A stretch of DNA of 64,000 nt from Stutzerimonas stutzeri (lineage in GTDB: Bacteria > Pseudomonadota > Gammaproteobacteria > Pseudomonadales > Pseudomonadaceae). Shown here one piece after another: positions 9,519 to 19,265 of the stretch. The notes beneath the pieces are model-generated. The model did no database searches, had not been told where the DNA came from, and worked only from the letters and a program-made list of their open reading frames with translations. The stretch is taken from the NCBI RefSeq assembly GCF_019090095.1, contig NZ_JAGQFP010000002.1, positions 1,364,001 through 1,428,000 on the forward strand, read 5' to 3'. The first letter of the stretch is position 1. Each line of letters begins with the position of its first letter. A program made the position numbers and the translations under genes.

Positions 9519-10700
9519 ATGCCCCGAATAGGTACGCCGCTGTCGGCCAGCGCTACCCGTGTGCTGCTCTGCGGTTCCGGCGAGCTCGGCAAAGAGTTGG
9601 TCATCGAGCTCCAGCGTCTGGGCGTGGAGGTCATAGCGGTCGACCGCTATGCCAACGCGCCGGCGATGCAGGTGGCTCATCGGCACCATGTTATCGATAT
9701 GCTCGACGGCGCCGCGTTGCGCGCGGTCATCGAGCAGGAAAAGCCGCATTTCATCGTCCCGGAAATCGAGGCGATCGCCACCGCGACGCTGGTCGAGCTG
9801 GAGGGCGAGGGCTACACCGTCATTCCCAATGCCCGGGCCGCGCAACTGACGATGAACCGCGAGGGGATTCGCCGCCTGGCTGCCGAGGAGCTGGGGTTGC
9901 CAACCTCGCCTTACCGCTTCGCCGATTCGCTGGATGAGTGCCGCTCGGCGGTCGCTGCGCTGGGGTTTCCCTGCCTGATCAAGCCGGTCATGAGCTCGTC
10001 CGGCAAAGGCCAGTCGGTGCTGCGCGCCGATGCCGATATCACCGGGGCGTGGGAGTACGCACAGGCTGGCGGGCGTGCAGGTAAAGGGCGGGTGATTGTC
10101 GAAGGCTTCATCGATTTCGACTACGAGATCACGCTGCTGACCGTCCGCCATTCAGGTGGAACGACCTTTTGCGAGCCAGTCGGTCATCGGCAGGAAAAAG
10201 GCGATTACCAGGAGTCGTGGCAACCCCAGGCGATGATGCCCGGTGCAAGAGCGGAGGCTGAGCGCATCGCATTGGCCGTGACGCAGGGGCTGGGAGGGCG
10301 CGGTATCTTTGGCGTTGAACTGTTCGTCAAGGGCGATAAGGTCTGGTTCTGCGAGGTGTCGCCCCGGCCGCACGATACCGGTCTGGTGACGCTGATTTCT
10401 CAGGATCTTTCCGAGTTCGCCCTGCATGCGCGGGCAATCCTCGGATTGCCCATCCCGGCGGTTCGACAGTTTGGCCCGTCCGCTTCGGCGGTGGTCTTGG
10501 TGGAGGGCGAGTCCGATCAAGTCAGTTTCGGTCACCTGGCCGCGGCGCTGGCCGAGCCGGACACGGCGTTGCGGCTGTTTGGCAAGCCGGGCGTCAGCGG
10601 TCAGCGGCGGATGGGCGTTGCGTTGGCGCGAGATAGTTCGATCGAAGACGCGCGTGCCAAGGCGCTACGGGCCGCTGCGGCAATCGACACGGAGCTTTAA
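9519..10700 (+). CDS. purT: Formate-dependent phosphoribosylglycinamide formyltransferase
   Basis: ATP-grasp enzyme of 393 residues that makes formyl-GAR from GAR, formate and ATP, bypassing the folate-dependent PurN step. Recognisable features are the N-terminal [30 protein letters not shown], the ATP-grasp segment [17 protein letters not shown], and [15 protein letters not shown] metal-binding residues ([16 protein letters not shown]). A good ribosome site (GAGGAA) precedes the ATG. Its product feeds the PurL reaction encoded about 4 kb upstream. It converges on the next gene with only 23 bp between stops. Confidence 0.97.
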   Translation: MPRIGTPLSASATRVLLCGSGELGKELVIELQRLGVEVIAVDRYANAPAMQVAHRHHVIDMLDGAALRAVIEQEKPHFIVPEIEAIATATLVELEGEGYTVIPNARAAQLTMNREGIRRLAAEELGLPTSPYRFADSLDECRSAVAALGFPCLIKPVMSSSGKGQSVLRADADITGAWEYAQAGGRAGKGRVIVEGFIDFDYEITLLTVRHSGGTTFCEPVGHRQEKGDYQESWQPQAMMPGARAEAERIALAVTQGLGGRGIFGVELFVKGDKVWFCEVSPRPHDTGLVTLISQDLSEFALHARAILGLPIPAVRQFGPSASAVVLVEGESDQVSFGHLAAALAEPDTALRLFGKPGVSGQRRMGVALARDSSIEDARAKALRAAAAIDTEL

Positions 10701-10723
10701 AGCGCGTCCATGGGCGGCGTGCC

Positions 10724-12010
10724 TCAGGGCGCGTCGTCGGCAGGCTTCTGACTGTCTTCGATTACCCAGGCGCGGACGCTTTTGACGCGGTTGTCGGCCG
10801 CTTGCAGGATCTCGAGCCGGTACTGATCGATCTGCAGGCAGATGCCGCTATCAGGGATATGTTCAAGCGCCTCGGTGATCAGCCCGTTCAGCGTTTTAGG
10901 GCCGTTACAGGGCAGTTGCCAGCCAAGTGCCCGGTTCACTTCGCGAAGGTAGGCGGCACCGTCGATCACCAGAGTACCGTCGTCTTGCGGGTGAATATCG
11001 GGACTGCGCAAGGCGTCCTGGTTGCTGAACTCGCCCACGATCTCTTCGAGAATGTCTTCCAGGGTGACGATCCCCAGAACGTCGCCGTACTCGTCGACAA
11101 CGATGCCGATGCGGCGCTTGTGCTTCTGGAAGTTCACCAGCTGCGTGGAAAGCGGCGTGTTTTCAGGAATGAAGTAGGGCTCGTTGCAGGCCTCCAGGAG
11201 GCTCTCGCGCGTCAGCTGGTCATGGCTGAGCAGGCGGGCGATCTGGCGCATGTGCACGATACCTTCGATCTGGTTGATGTCCTTGCGGAACACCGGAAGG
11301 CGCGTGTGCGGCGTCGTGCGCAACTGCGTCACGATGGTTTCCAGGTCGTCCTCGAGGTCGATGCCGGCAACCTCGTTGCGCGGGATCATGATGTCATCGA
11401 CCGTGACCCTTTCCAGATCGAGGATGCCGAGGAGCATGCTCTGGCGATTCATCGGCATGTCGCTACCCGATTCATGCACCACGCTACGCAGCTCTTCGGT
11501 GGAGAGGCTGTCGTTGCCTTTGTTGGACAGGTCGACGCCGAGCAGCTTGAGCAGGCCGTTACTGATCCAGTTGAGCAGTGCCACCAGCGGATAGAGCACT
11601 CGTTGCAGCAGCAGTAGCGGCAGGCTGACGGGGTAGGCGACCGCTTCGGGCCGCAATGCGGCAAGCGTTTTCGGGGTAATTTCGCCAAAGATGAGCAAGA
11701 TGACGGTCAGGCCGATGGTGGCGATGGCGATACCGGCTTCGCCCCAGATTTTAATGGCGAGGACCGTTGCGATCGACGAGGCGAGAATATTGACGAAGTT
11801 GTTGCCGACCAGAATGGTGCCGAGCAGCCGGTCCGGTCGTTCGAGCAGCGTGCTCGCTCGCTTGGCGCCGCGGTGCCCTTCCTTGGCCCGGTGACGCAGG
11901 CGGTAGCGGTTCAGGCTGAGCATTCCGGTTTCGGAACTTGAAAAGAAGGCCGAGCACAAAAGCAGGAAGACCAGCATGCCGACCAGGAAGCCGGGGTGTA
12001 GATGTTCCAC
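10724..12010 (-). CDS. CNNM/CorC-type membrane protein with CBS domains
   Basis: 428-residue inner-membrane protein. An N-terminal DUF21/CNNM domain with about four membrane segments (LVGMLVFLLLCSAFFSSSETGMLSLNRYRLRH) is followed by a tandem CBS pair (residues about 210-330, MIPRNEVAGIDLEDDLE and DVLGIVTLEDILEEIVGEF) and a C-terminal CorC/HlyC transporter-associated domain. Members are linked to magnesium or cobalt efflux and resistance. The start codon is a GTG at 12010 with TAGGAA upstream. It is probably co-transcribed with the CcsA-like gene 40 bp upstream. Confidence 0.9.
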   Translation of the reverse strand: MEHLHPGFLVGMLVFLLLCSAFFSSSETGMLSLNRYRLRHRAKEGHRGAKRASTLLERPDRLLGTILVGNNFVNILASSIATVLAIKIWGEAGIAIATIGLTVILLIFGEITPKTLAALRPEAVAYPVSLPLLLLQRVLYPLVALLNWISNGLLKLLGVDLSNKGNDSLSTEELRSVVHESGSDMPMNRQSMLLGILDLERVTVDDIMIPRNEVAGIDLEDDLETIVTQLRTTPHTRLPVFRKDINQIEGIVHMRQIARLLSHDQLTRESLLEACNEPYFIPENTPLSTQLVNFQKHKRRIGIVVDEYGDVLGIVTLEDILEEIVGEFSNQDALRSPDIHPQDDGTLVIDGAAYLREVNRALGWQLPCNGPKTLNGLITEALEHIPDSGICLQIDQYRLEILQAADNRVKSVRAWVIEDSQKPADDAP

Positions 12011-12050
12011 TTGGTGTTCCTAGAGTCCGTTGATGTTTCGCCGCGCGCTG

Positions 12051-12851
12051 TTAGACATGCAGGATGAATTCGCGGACCAGCTTGCTGCCGAAATAGGCCA
12101 GCATCAGCAGGCAGAAGCCCGCCAGCGTCCAGCGGATGGCCTTGTAGCCGCGCCAGCCAAGCTGATGTCGCCCCCACAACAGCAGGCCAAAGACCACCCA
12201 GGCGACCACCGACAATAGCGTCTTGTGCACCAGATGCTGGGCGAACAGGTTCTCCAGGAACAACCAGCCGGAGATCAGCGAAGCCGACAGCAGCAGCCAG
12301 CCGGCGAGCAGAAAGCCGAACAGCAGGCTCTCCATGGTTTGTAGCGGCGGGAAATTCTTGATCAGGCCAGAGGGATGCTTGTGCTTGAGGTGATGGTCCT
12401 GCAGCAGCAACAGCAGCGACTGGAAAACGGCGATCGTGAGCATGCCGTAAGCCAGTATGGAGAACAGGATGTGGGCCAGAATGCCCGGCTCTTCGGCAAT
12501 CGCCGGCGCGGTGCCGGAAGGCGCGAACTGGGCGAACAGCACCGTCAAACAGCCGAGCGGAAAGAGCAGCAGCAGAAGGTTCTCGACCGGCATGCGGTAG
12601 AGCGCCAGCAGGATCAGCAGGATGACGGCAGCGGCTATCAGGCTCGAGGCCGTGAAGAAATCGAGATGCAGCCCGCTGGGCGAAAGCAGCTGAATGAACA
12701 GGCTTACCCCGTGCGCCATTAGCGCCAGCGCGCCCAACGCAAGAAGCAGACGTTTGTCCGGCACGGTGCGTTGCGCCAGGCGCAGGCCCTGGTATCCAGT
12801 GACGCCTGCGTAAAGGCAGGCGGCGGCTAGGCTCGGTAGCAGAGGGTGCAT
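12051..12851 (-). CDS. CcsA/HemX-like (YpjD) membrane protein
   Basis: 266-residue integral membrane protein with about eight hydrophobic segments. It belongs to the cytochrome c assembly/HemX-like family (motifs GILAHILFSILAYGMLTIA and HKTLLSVVAWVVFGLLLWGRHQLGWRG). Conserved histidines in such proteins bind haem, but a role in cytochrome c maturation is not established for this subfamily. The ATG at 12851 gives MHPLLPSLAAA; the longer open frame to 12947 has a non-hydrophobic, unconserved-looking N-terminus. In pseudomonads this gene is divergent from ffh, as here. Confidence 0.85.
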   Translation of the reverse strand: MHPLLPSLAAACLYAGVTGYQGLRLAQRTVPDKRLLLALGALALMAHGVSLFIQLLSPSGLHLDFFTASSLIAAAVILLILLALYRMPVENLLLLLFPLGCLTVLFAQFAPSGTAPAIAEEPGILAHILFSILAYGMLTIAVFQSLLLLLQDHHLKHKHPSGLIKNFPPLQTMESLLFGFLLAGWLLLSASLISGWLFLENLFAQHLVHKTLLSVVAWVVFGLLLWGRHQLGWRGYKAIRWTLAGFCLLMLAYFGSKLVREFILHV

Positions 12852-13038
12852 AGGTCTGTTAGCAGGCTCGAAAGGCGCTGAGTGTGGCACAAACCCTGGG
12901 CGCACAAAAGTGCGTGAATAACGCATATAGGCCGCTGCGCTCGGCATGTGGCCGACTGCGCGGCAATCGCGGAGGCGGGCTGGATGGTCACGATGAAAAG
13001 CCTCGACGGTGGGGTACCGGCCCAGGGGTCGCAGCTTC

Positions 13039-13044
13039 TATAAT
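13039..13044 (+). promoter_or_regulatory. Candidate -10 of the ffh promoter
   Basis: A consensus TATAAT at 13039-13044 is followed by the G+C-rich discriminator CGGCGCC. No convincing -35 is seen at the expected distance. The ffh start is 36 bp downstream. Confidence 0.4.
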
Positions 13045-13079
13045 CGGCGCCTTAACCACATCCAGCGTGGACACGGCAC

Positions 13080-14456
13080 ATGTTTGAAAACCTAACCGAC
13101 CGCCTCTCTCAGACGCTTCGCCATGTCACCGGCAAGGCCAAGCTGACCGAGGACAACATCAAGGATACCCTGCGCGAAGTACGTATGGCGCTGCTCGAGG
13201 CCGACGTCGCGCTGCCGGTGGTCAAGGACTTCGTTGCCCGGGTCAAGGACAGGGCGGTCGGCACCGAAGTGTCCAAAAGCCTGACGCCGGGTCAGGCATT
13301 CGTGAAGATCGTGCGCGCTGAGCTCGAAGAGCTGATGGGCGCGGCCAACGAGGATCTTGCCCTCAGTGTGGTTCCCCCGGCCGTGGTGCTGATGGCCGGC
13401 CTGCAGGGGGCGGGCAAGACCACGACGGTCGGCAAGCTTGCCCGCTTCCTCAAGGAGCGCAAGAAGAAGTCGGTGCTGGTGGTCTCGGCTGACGTCTATC
13501 GCCCGGCGGCGATCAAGCAGCTGGAAACCCTGGCTGCGGAAGTGGGTGTGACCTTCTTCCCGTCCGATACCAGCCAGAAACCGGTCGAGATCGCTCAGGC
13601 GGCGATTCGCGAAGCCAAACTCAAGTACATCGACGTGGTGCTGGTCGACACCGCCGGGCGTCTGGCTATCGACGCCGAGATGATGGCTGAGATCCAGGCC
13701 GTGCACGCCGCGATCAAGCCCGCCGAGACGCTCTTCGTGGTTGACGCCATGACGGGTCAGGATGCGGCCAATACCGCCAAGGCGTTCGGCGAGGCGCTGC
13801 CGCTGACTGGCGTGGTATTGACCAAGGTCGACGGCGATGCGCGTGGCGGTGCTGCGCTGTCAGTCCGTCATATCACCGGCAAGCCGATCAAATTCCTCGG
13901 CATGGGTGAAAAGAGCGACGCGCTCGAGCCGTTTCATCCGGACCGTATCGCGTCGCGCATCCTCGGTATGGGTGATGTGCTCAGCCTGATTGAACAGGCC
14001 GAGCAGACCCTCGACCGAGAGAAGGCCGAGAAGCTCACCAAGAAGCTTAAGAAAGGCAAGGGCTTCGATCTGGAAGATTTCCGCGATCAGCTCCAGCAGA
14101 TGAAAAACATGGGCGGGCTTGGCGGCCTGATGGACAAGCTGCCATCAATCGGCGGCGTGAATCTGTCGCAGATGGGCAACGCGCAAGGCGCCGCTGAGAA
14201 GCAGTTCAAGCAAATGGAAGCCATTATCAATTCGATGACACCTGGCGAGCGGCGCAATCCCGACATCATCAGCGGTTCGCGCAAGCGGCGCATCGCCATG
14301 GGCTCCGGTACCCAGGTTCAGGACATCGGGCGGCTGATCAAGCAACACAAGCAGATGCAGAAGATGATGAAGAAGGTCAGCGGCAAGGGCGGCATGGCCA
14401 AGATGATGCGCGGCATGGGTGGCATGTTCCCTGGCGGTGGGATGCCCAAGTTCTGA
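13080..14456 (+). CDS. ffh: Signal recognition particle GTPase
   Basis: 458-residue SRP54 homologue that binds 4.5S RNA and signal peptides and delivers nascent membrane proteins to FtsY. The N domain is followed by the G domain with GLQGAGKTTTVGKLA (near residue 105), DTAGRL and TKVDGDARGG, and then by a methionine-rich M domain ending in GGMFPGGGMPKF. Length is normal for the family. It is transcribed toward rpsP, but a terminator-like hairpin and a separate promoter lie between them. Confidence 0.98.
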   Translation: MFENLTDRLSQTLRHVTGKAKLTEDNIKDTLREVRMALLEADVALPVVKDFVARVKDRAVGTEVSKSLTPGQAFVKIVRAELEELMGAANEDLALSVVPPAVVLMAGLQGAGKTTTVGKLARFLKERKKKSVLVVSADVYRPAAIKQLETLAAEVGVTFFPSDTSQKPVEIAQAAIREAKLKYIDVVLVDTAGRLAIDAEMMAEIQAVHAAIKPAETLFVVDAMTGQDAANTAKAFGEALPLTGVVLTKVDGDARGGAALSVRHITGKPIKFLGMGEKSDALEPFHPDRIASRILGMGDVLSLIEQAEQTLDREKAEKLTKKLKKGKGFDLEDFRDQLQQMKNMGGLGGLMDKLPSIGGVNLSQMGNAQGAAEKQFKQMEAIINSMTPGERRNPDIISGSRKRRIAMGSGTQVQDIGRLIKQHKQMQKMMKKVSGKGGMAKMMRGMGGMFPGGGMPKF

Positions 14457-14497
14457 TTCGAGGTCTTCGGCGAGGCCCTTCCGTCGGGCGTCGCCGC

Positions 14498-14536
14498 GGC
14501 CTGGCGGGCCAGTGCGCCAGGCCTGCGCTTGTTTTT
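14498..14536 (+). terminator. Terminator after ffh
   Basis: Perfect 9-bp stem GGCCTGGCG (14498-14506)/CGCCAGGCC (14515-14523) with an 8-base loop, followed within 8 bases by a T-rich stretch. Confidence 0.7.
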
Positions 14537-14546
14537 GAAAAAGCCA

Positions 14547-14575
14547 TTTGCAAAAGTCCGGATAATCCTTAGAAT
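14547..14575 (+). promoter_or_regulatory. Promoter of the rpsP-rimM-trmD-rplS operon
   Basis: TTTGCA (14547-14552), a 17-bp spacer and TAGAAT (14570-14575), followed by the G+C-rich discriminator ATGCGGCC. It lies after the ffh terminator and 67 bp before the rpsP start. Confidence 0.6.
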
Positions 14576-14642
14576 ATGCGGCCTTTCGGGCCTTGGGCCC
14601 TGCATTCAGATTTGCTGTACCGACTACAGGAACGATGTTCAC

Positions 14643-14894
14643 ATGGTAACTATTCGTCTCGCCCGTGGCGGCTCCAAGAAGCGCCCTTTCTACCACCTGA
14701 CCGTGACCAACAGCCGCAATCCGCGCGATGGTCGCTTCGTTGAGCGTATCGGCTTCTTCAATCCGGTCGCTTCGGGTGCGGAAGTGAAGCTCTCTGTAAA
14801 CCAGGAGCGTGCTGCTTATTGGCTGGGCCAGGGCGCGCAGCCGTCTGAGCGTGTTGCTCAGCTGCTGAAGGAAGCTGCCAAGGCTGCTGCCTAA
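14643..14894 (+). CDS. rpsP: 30S ribosomal protein S16
   Basis: 83-residue S16, starting [32 protein letters not shown], which is nearly invariant across gammaproteobacteria. It is needed for 30S subunit assembly. The ATG at 14643 gives the conserved N-terminus; the longer open frame upstream overlaps the promoter. It is the first gene of a four-gene operon, with 5 bp to rimM. Confidence 0.98.
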   Translation: MVTIRLARGGSKKRPFYHLTVTNSRNPRDGRFVERIGFFNPVASGAEVKLSVNQERAAYWLGQGAQPSERVAQLLKEAAKAAA

Positions 14895-14899
14895 GCTAT

Positions 14900-15436
14900 A
14901 TGAACGCGACGTCAGCCCCGGCCGAAGACCTGATTGTCATCGGCAAGATCGTTTCGGTGCATGGCGTGCGGGGAGACGTAAAGGTCTATTCCTTTACCGA
15001 TCCAATCGACAATCTGCTGGATTATCGACGCTGGACGCTCAGGCGAGGCGACGAAGTCAAGCAGGTTGAGCTGGTCAAGGGGCGCCTCCAGGGCAAGATT
15101 CTGGTGGCTACGCTCAAAGGGCTGACTGATCGTGAAGTGGCGCGTACCTACGCCGACTTCGAGATCTGCATACCGCGTAGCGAACTGCCCGCATTGACCG
15201 GCGAAGAGTATTACTGGTTCCAGCTTCAGGGCCTGACGGTCATCAACCAGCTCGGGCAGGTGCTTGGGCGGGTGGATCATCTGCTCGAGACCGGAGCCAA
15301 CGACGTTCTGGTGGTCAAGCCGTTTGACGGCAGCCTGGACGATCGAGAGCGTTTGCTGCCCTATACCGACCCCTGTGTGTTGAAGGTCGATCTGGATGCA
15401 GGCGAGATGCGCGTCGAATGGGATGCGGACTTCTGA
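14900..15436 (+). CDS. rimM: 16S rRNA processing protein
   Basis: 178-residue ribosome maturation factor that binds S19 and helps assemble the 30S head. It has an N-terminal RimM beta-barrel ([23 protein letters not shown]) and a C-terminal PRC barrel ([37 protein letters not shown]). It sits between rpsP and trmD in the classic order. Confidence 0.97.
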   Translation: MNATSAPAEDLIVIGKIVSVHGVRGDVKVYSFTDPIDNLLDYRRWTLRRGDEVKQVELVKGRLQGKILVATLKGLTDREVARTYADFEICIPRSELPALTGEEYYWFQLQGLTVINQLGQVLGRVDHLLETGANDVLVVKPFDGSLDDRERLLPYTDPCVLKVDLDAGEMRVEWDADF

Positions 15437-15441
15437 GCGAC

Positions 15442-16194
15442 ATGTCGAGCTTTCGTGTCGAGGTCATCAGTCTGTTCCCGGACATGTTCGCTGCCATCAG
15501 CAACTACGGGATCACCAGTCGCGCTGTAAAGCAGGGGCTGCTCCAGTTGCGATGCTGGAACCCTCGTAGCTATACCGACGATCGACACCAGACGGTGGAT
15601 GACCGCCCCTTCGGCGGCGGCCCCGGTATGGTGATGAAGATCAAGCCGCTCGAACTTGCCTTGTCCGATGCCAGGCAGGCCGCCGGCGGCAAGGTGAAGG
15701 TGATCTACCTGTCGCCGCAGGGGCGTCAGCTGAAACAGGCTGACGTTCGCGACCTGGCAAAAGAGGAGGGTTTGATCCTCATTGCCGGTCGCTACGAAGG
15801 AATCGACGAACGCTTCATCGAGGCGCATGTCGACGAGGAATGGTCGATCGGTGACTACGTGTTGTCCGGCGGTGAATTGCCGGCCATGGTGCTGATCGAC
15901 GCGGTGACCCGACTGCTCCCCGGAGCGCTGGGTCATGCTGATTCCGCCGAGGAGGATTCGTTTACGGACGGCCTGCTCGACTGCCCGCACTACACGCGAC
16001 CGGAAGTGTATGCGGATAAACGTGTTCCTGAGGTGCTGCTGAGTGGCAACCATGAACACATCCGGCGCTGGCGCTTGCAGCAGTCCCTCGGAAGGACCTG
16101 GGAACGTCGCGCTGATCTTCTGGATAGCCGCTCGCTTTCTGGAGAAGAACAAAAGCTGCTGACGGAATATATCCGCCAGCGGGACGATAGTTAA
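15442..16194 (+). CDS. trmD: tRNA (guanine-N1)-methyltransferase
   Basis: 250-residue SPOUT-family enzyme that makes m1G37 in tRNAs and prevents frameshifting. It starts [28 protein letters not shown] and carries the knot motif [15 protein letters not shown] and [27 protein letters not shown]. The start at 15442 was chosen to fit the family N-terminus. The open frame runs back to 15418 inside rimM, and the ribosome site is weak, which suggests translational coupling. Confidence 0.97.
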   Translation: MSSFRVEVISLFPDMFAAISNYGITSRAVKQGLLQLRCWNPRSYTDDRHQTVDDRPFGGGPGMVMKIKPLELALSDARQAAGGKVKVIYLSPQGRQLKQADVRDLAKEEGLILIAGRYEGIDERFIEAHVDEEWSIGDYVLSGGELPAMVLIDAVTRLLPGALGHADSAEEDSFTDGLLDCPHYTRPEVYADKRVPEVLLSGNHEHIRRWRLQQSLGRTWERRADLLDSRSLSGEEQKLLTEYIRQRDDS

Positions 16195-16237
16195 CGTATC
16201 GATGGTACGCCATGATGGCCTGCCTTAGGAGCACAGC

Positions 16238-16588
16238 ATGACCAACAAGATTATCCAGGCGCTCGAAGCCGAGCAGATGACCAAAGAACTGCCTCCGTTC
16301 GCCCCTGGTGACACCGTAGTTGTCCAGGTGAAGGTGAAGGAAGGTGAGCGTGAGCGTCTGCAGGCCTTCGAAGGCGTCGTGATTGGCAAGCGCAACCGTG
16401 GTCTGAACAGCGCATTCACCGTTCGCAAGATCTCCAACGGTGTCGGTGTCGAGCGTACTTTCCAGTACTACAGCCCGATGGTCGACAGCCTCAGCGTCAA
16501 GCGCCGTGGCGACGTTCGCAAAGCCAAGCTGTACTACCTCCGCGCGCTGTCCGGCAAGGCGGCCCGCATCAAGGAAAAGCTTTCCTGA
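16238..16588 (+). CDS. rplS: 50S ribosomal protein L19
   Basis: 116-residue L19, located at the 30S-50S interface. Recognised from [42 protein letters not shown] and [28 protein letters not shown]. It is the last gene of the operon and is followed by a strong terminator. AGGAGCAC precedes the ATG. Confidence 0.98.
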   Translation: MTNKIIQALEAEQMTKELPPFAPGDTVVVQVKVKEGERERLQAFEGVVIGKRNRGLNSAFTVRKISNGVGVERTFQYYSPMVDSLSVKRRGDVRKAKLYYLRALSGKAARIKEKLS

Positions 16589-16602
16589 GAAGCGATCCTT
16601 GC

Positions 16603-16636
16603 AACGAAAAAGCAGCCTTCGGGCTGCTTTTTCGTT
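16603..16636 (+). terminator. Terminator of the rplS operon
   Basis: A long stem, AACGAAAAAGCAGCC pairing with GGCTGCTTTTTCGTT around a TTCG tetraloop, starting 15 bp after the rplS stop. It is a textbook intrinsic terminator. Confidence 0.92.
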
Positions 16637-16807
16637 TTCAGGCGAGCTGAACTCCATTGGGGCTGGGAGCCGCCACCCAGGGTTTCAGTGTCTCGGATCG
16701 AGCATACAATCGACTCGCTCCTCGTCTCGCTTAACGAGCCGCCCTGCGCTGGCTCGCTCATAGTCGTCTGTGGAACACTCATGCGCTTGTTCTTGCGGTG
16801 AATCGCC

Positions 16808-17704
16808 ATGCCTGCCCTTGATGATCCGGTCATTGATCGTTTTCTCGATGCCCTTTGGCTTGAAAAGGGCCTGTCCGACAACACGCGTGAGGCGTACCGC
16901 AGCGACCTGGCATTGTTCAACGGCTGGTTGGACGAGCGGGGCGTGCGGCTGGCCGATGCGGGGCGAGAGGTAATCCTCGATCATCTCGCCTGGCGGCTGC
17001 AGAACGGCTACAAGGCGCGGTCCACGGCTCGGCTGCTGTCTGGTTTGCGTGGCTTCTATCGTTTCCTGTTGCGTGAAGGGGTGGTTTCGGTCGATCCGAC
17101 CTTGCGGGTCGACTTGCCGCAGTTGGGGCGGCCGTTGCCCAAGGCCTTGTCCGAGGCGGACGTAGAGGCGCTGCTGGCTGCGCCGGACATTGGCGACCCG
17201 TTGGGGCTTCGCGATCGCGCCATGCTGGAAGTGCTCTACGCCTGCGGATTGCGGGTGACCGAATTGGTTGGCTTGACCCTCGAGCAGATCAACCCGCGGC
17301 AAGCGGTGCTGCGTACCTTCGGCAAAGGTAACAAGGAGCGACTGGTGCCGTTGGGGGAAGAGGCCATGCATTGGTTGAAGCGCTATCTGCGCGACGGGCG
17401 GGATGCGTTACTTGCCGGAAAGGCCAGCGATGTGGTGTTTCCTAGTCGTCGCGGCGATTTGATGACCCGGCAGACGTTCTGGCATCGCATCAAGCTGCAT
17501 GCCCGGCAGGCCGGAATCAGCGCATCGATATCGCCGCACACGCTACGCCATGCCTTCGCCACACATTTGCTCAACCACGGAGCGGATCTCCGGACCGTGC
17601 AGATGCTGCTGGGGCATAGTGATCTATCGACCACGCAAATCTATACCCACATCGCCCGTGCGCGATTGCAGGCGCTTCACGCGGAGCATCACCCGCGCGG
17701 ATGA
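16808..17704 (+). CDS. xerD: Site-specific tyrosine recombinase XerD
   Basis: 298-residue recombinase that acts with XerC at dif to resolve chromosome dimers. The N-terminal core-binding SAM-like domain (FLDALWLEKGLSDNTREAYRSDL) precedes the catalytic domain with Arg in YACGLRVTELVGL, HTLRHAFATHLLNHGADLR, LLGHSDLSTTQIYTH and the nucleophile at Tyr279, the same number as in E. coli XerD. It lies next to dsbC in the usual pseudomonad order. Confidence 0.96.
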   Translation: MPALDDPVIDRFLDALWLEKGLSDNTREAYRSDLALFNGWLDERGVRLADAGREVILDHLAWRLQNGYKARSTARLLSGLRGFYRFLLREGVVSVDPTLRVDLPQLGRPLPKALSEADVEALLAAPDIGDPLGLRDRAMLEVLYACGLRVTELVGLTLEQINPRQAVLRTFGKGNKERLVPLGEEAMHWLKRYLRDGRDALLAGKASDVVFPSRRGDLMTRQTFWHRIKLHARQAGISASISPHTLRHAFATHLLNHGADLRTVQMLLGHSDLSTTQIYTHIARARLQALHAEHHPRG

Positions 17705-17823
17705 TCGAGCGCTGCGGGTTGCGTAGCAGCCCACAAAGTCGACGAGCGAATCCTTTGCCAGGCGCCGCGCCATGGTGGCTATGGTAATCTGCGCTTTCCC
17801 GATCGAAGTCGCCCGGAGACTCC

Positions 17824-18549
17824 ATGCGCGTGATTCGTTTATTTGCTGCCGCGACCCTCGGCGTTGTCAGCACCGTTGCCTCGGCTGCAGATCCTGACAA
17901 GGCCATTCGTGATTCGCTGCAGTCCATCCAGCCGGATATGCCTATCGAGGCCATCGCGGAAAGCCCCATGGAGGGTGTCTATCAGGTCCAGCTCAGGGGC
18001 GGGCGCCAACTCTACGCAAGCGCCGATGGGCAGTTCGTGATCCAGGGCTATATGTTTCAGTTCAAGGACGGCCAGGCCGTCAACCTGACCGAGCAGGCTC
18101 AGAGTCGTTCGGTCGCGAAGCTGATCGATGCCGTGCCGACCAGCGACATGGTGGTCTTCGCGCCGGAGCATCCCAAGGCACATATCACCGTATTCACCGA
18201 TACCGATTGTGGCTATTGCCAGAAGCTGCATAGCGAAGTGCCTGAGCTGAATCGCCTGGGTATCGAGGTTCGCTACATGGCGTTCCCGCGCCAAGGCATG
18301 GGTAGCCATGGCGCCAACACGCTTGCCAGCGTCTGGTGCTCCAAGGATCGCCAGGCGGCCATGAACAAGGCCAAGGCGCGCGAGGAAATACCGGTCGTTC
18401 AGTGCGATAACCCGGTTGCGGAGCAGTACGCGATGGGTCAACAGATCGGCGTGCAAGGTACGCCTGCGATCGTTCTGGCCGATGGCCAGGTCATCCCCGG
18501 CTATCAGCCGGCCCCCCAGCTTGCCGAGCTTGCCCTGAAGGCCAAGTAA
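17824..18549 (+). CDS. dsbC: Periplasmic disulfide isomerase DsbC
   Basis: 241-residue periplasmic protein with a signal peptide (MRVIRLFAAATLGVVSTVASA). An N-terminal dimerisation domain is followed by a thioredoxin domain with the active site CGYC in TDTDCGYCQKLHSEVPEL. The cis-proline loop QGTPAIVLADG is present. It corrects wrong disulfides and is kept reduced by DsbD. It is 119 bp after xerD and precedes hom in the xerD-dsbC-hom-thrC arrangement seen in pseudomonads, here with a GFA-family gene inserted between dsbC and hom. Confidence 0.95.
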   Translation: MRVIRLFAAATLGVVSTVASAADPDKAIRDSLQSIQPDMPIEAIAESPMEGVYQVQLRGGRQLYASADGQFVIQGYMFQFKDGQAVNLTEQAQSRSVAKLIDAVPTSDMVVFAPEHPKAHITVFTDTDCGYCQKLHSEVPELNRLGIEVRYMAFPRQGMGSHGANTLASVWCSKDRQAAMNKAKAREEIPVVQCDNPVAEQYAMGQQIGVQGTPAIVLADGQVIPGYQPAPQLAELALKAK

Positions 18550-18658
18550 GCCAAGCCACGGCATCTTCGATCCAGAAGGTGCCGTCACTCGATGCCATTC
18601 GCTGAACTGTTCCTTCGCTCGTGTTCAAAGCCTTAAGGCATACCGAGGAGGTGCGAAC

Positions 18659-19156
18659 ATGAAGCTCGATGGTTCCTGTCATTGCAAGGCTGTCCGTTTT
18701 TCGCTCGAGTCGCTCGAGCCGTACCCGTTCATGCGCTGTTATTGCTCGATCTGCCGCAAGACGGCAGGAGGCGGCGGCTATGCGATCAACCTGGGGGGCG
18801 ATCATCGGACGCTGCGCGTCGAAGGGCGGGAAAGCGTGAGTATTTACCAGGCCAGAATAGTCGATGAGCAGACCGGCGAAACCCGTGTCAGCGACGGTCA
18901 GCGGCATTTCTGCAAGCAGTGCGGTAGTGCGCTCTGGTTGTGGGATCCCAACTGGCCGGACCTGGTGCATCCGCACGCGTCGGCCATCGACAGCGAATTG
19001 CCGAGCCCACCTGAATCCGTGCACATCATGCTCGCGTCCAAGGCGGCCTGGGTGCAGCCTCAGGTGGAGCCCAACGATCGGTGTTTCGATGGTTATCCCG
19101 ATGAGTCGCTCGCCCAATGGCACCAGCGCATCGGCGCGCAGGAGAATGCCGGCTAG
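18659..19156 (+). CDS. GFA-family zinc protein (CENP-V/GFA domain)
   Basis: 165-residue protein with the zinc-binding pattern of the glutathione-dependent formaldehyde-activating (GFA) family: GSCHCKAVRFS near residue 6, MRCYCSICRKTAGGGG near 26, and FCKQCGSALWLWDP near 83. Formaldehyde activation is not general in this family, so the substrate is unknown. The ATG has GAGGAGG just upstream. It lies between dsbC and hom, a position where I do not recall such a gene in P. aeruginosa. Confidence 0.87.
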   Translation: MKLDGSCHCKAVRFSLESLEPYPFMRCYCSICRKTAGGGGYAINLGGDHRTLRVEGRESVSIYQARIVDEQTGETRVSDGQRHFCKQCGSALWLWDPNWPDLVHPHASAIDSELPSPPESVHIMLASKAAWVQPQVEPNDRCFDGYPDESLAQWHQRIGAQENAG

Positions 19157-19265
19157 CGGCGTGTTCCGGGTGCGGCCGATTGACTAAATCCCGCGCGCTT
19201 CGTAATGTGCGACTCTTTTGTTCGGCCGCTGTGCAGGGTCGTTCGCTGGCAATGGGGAGTGCAGC

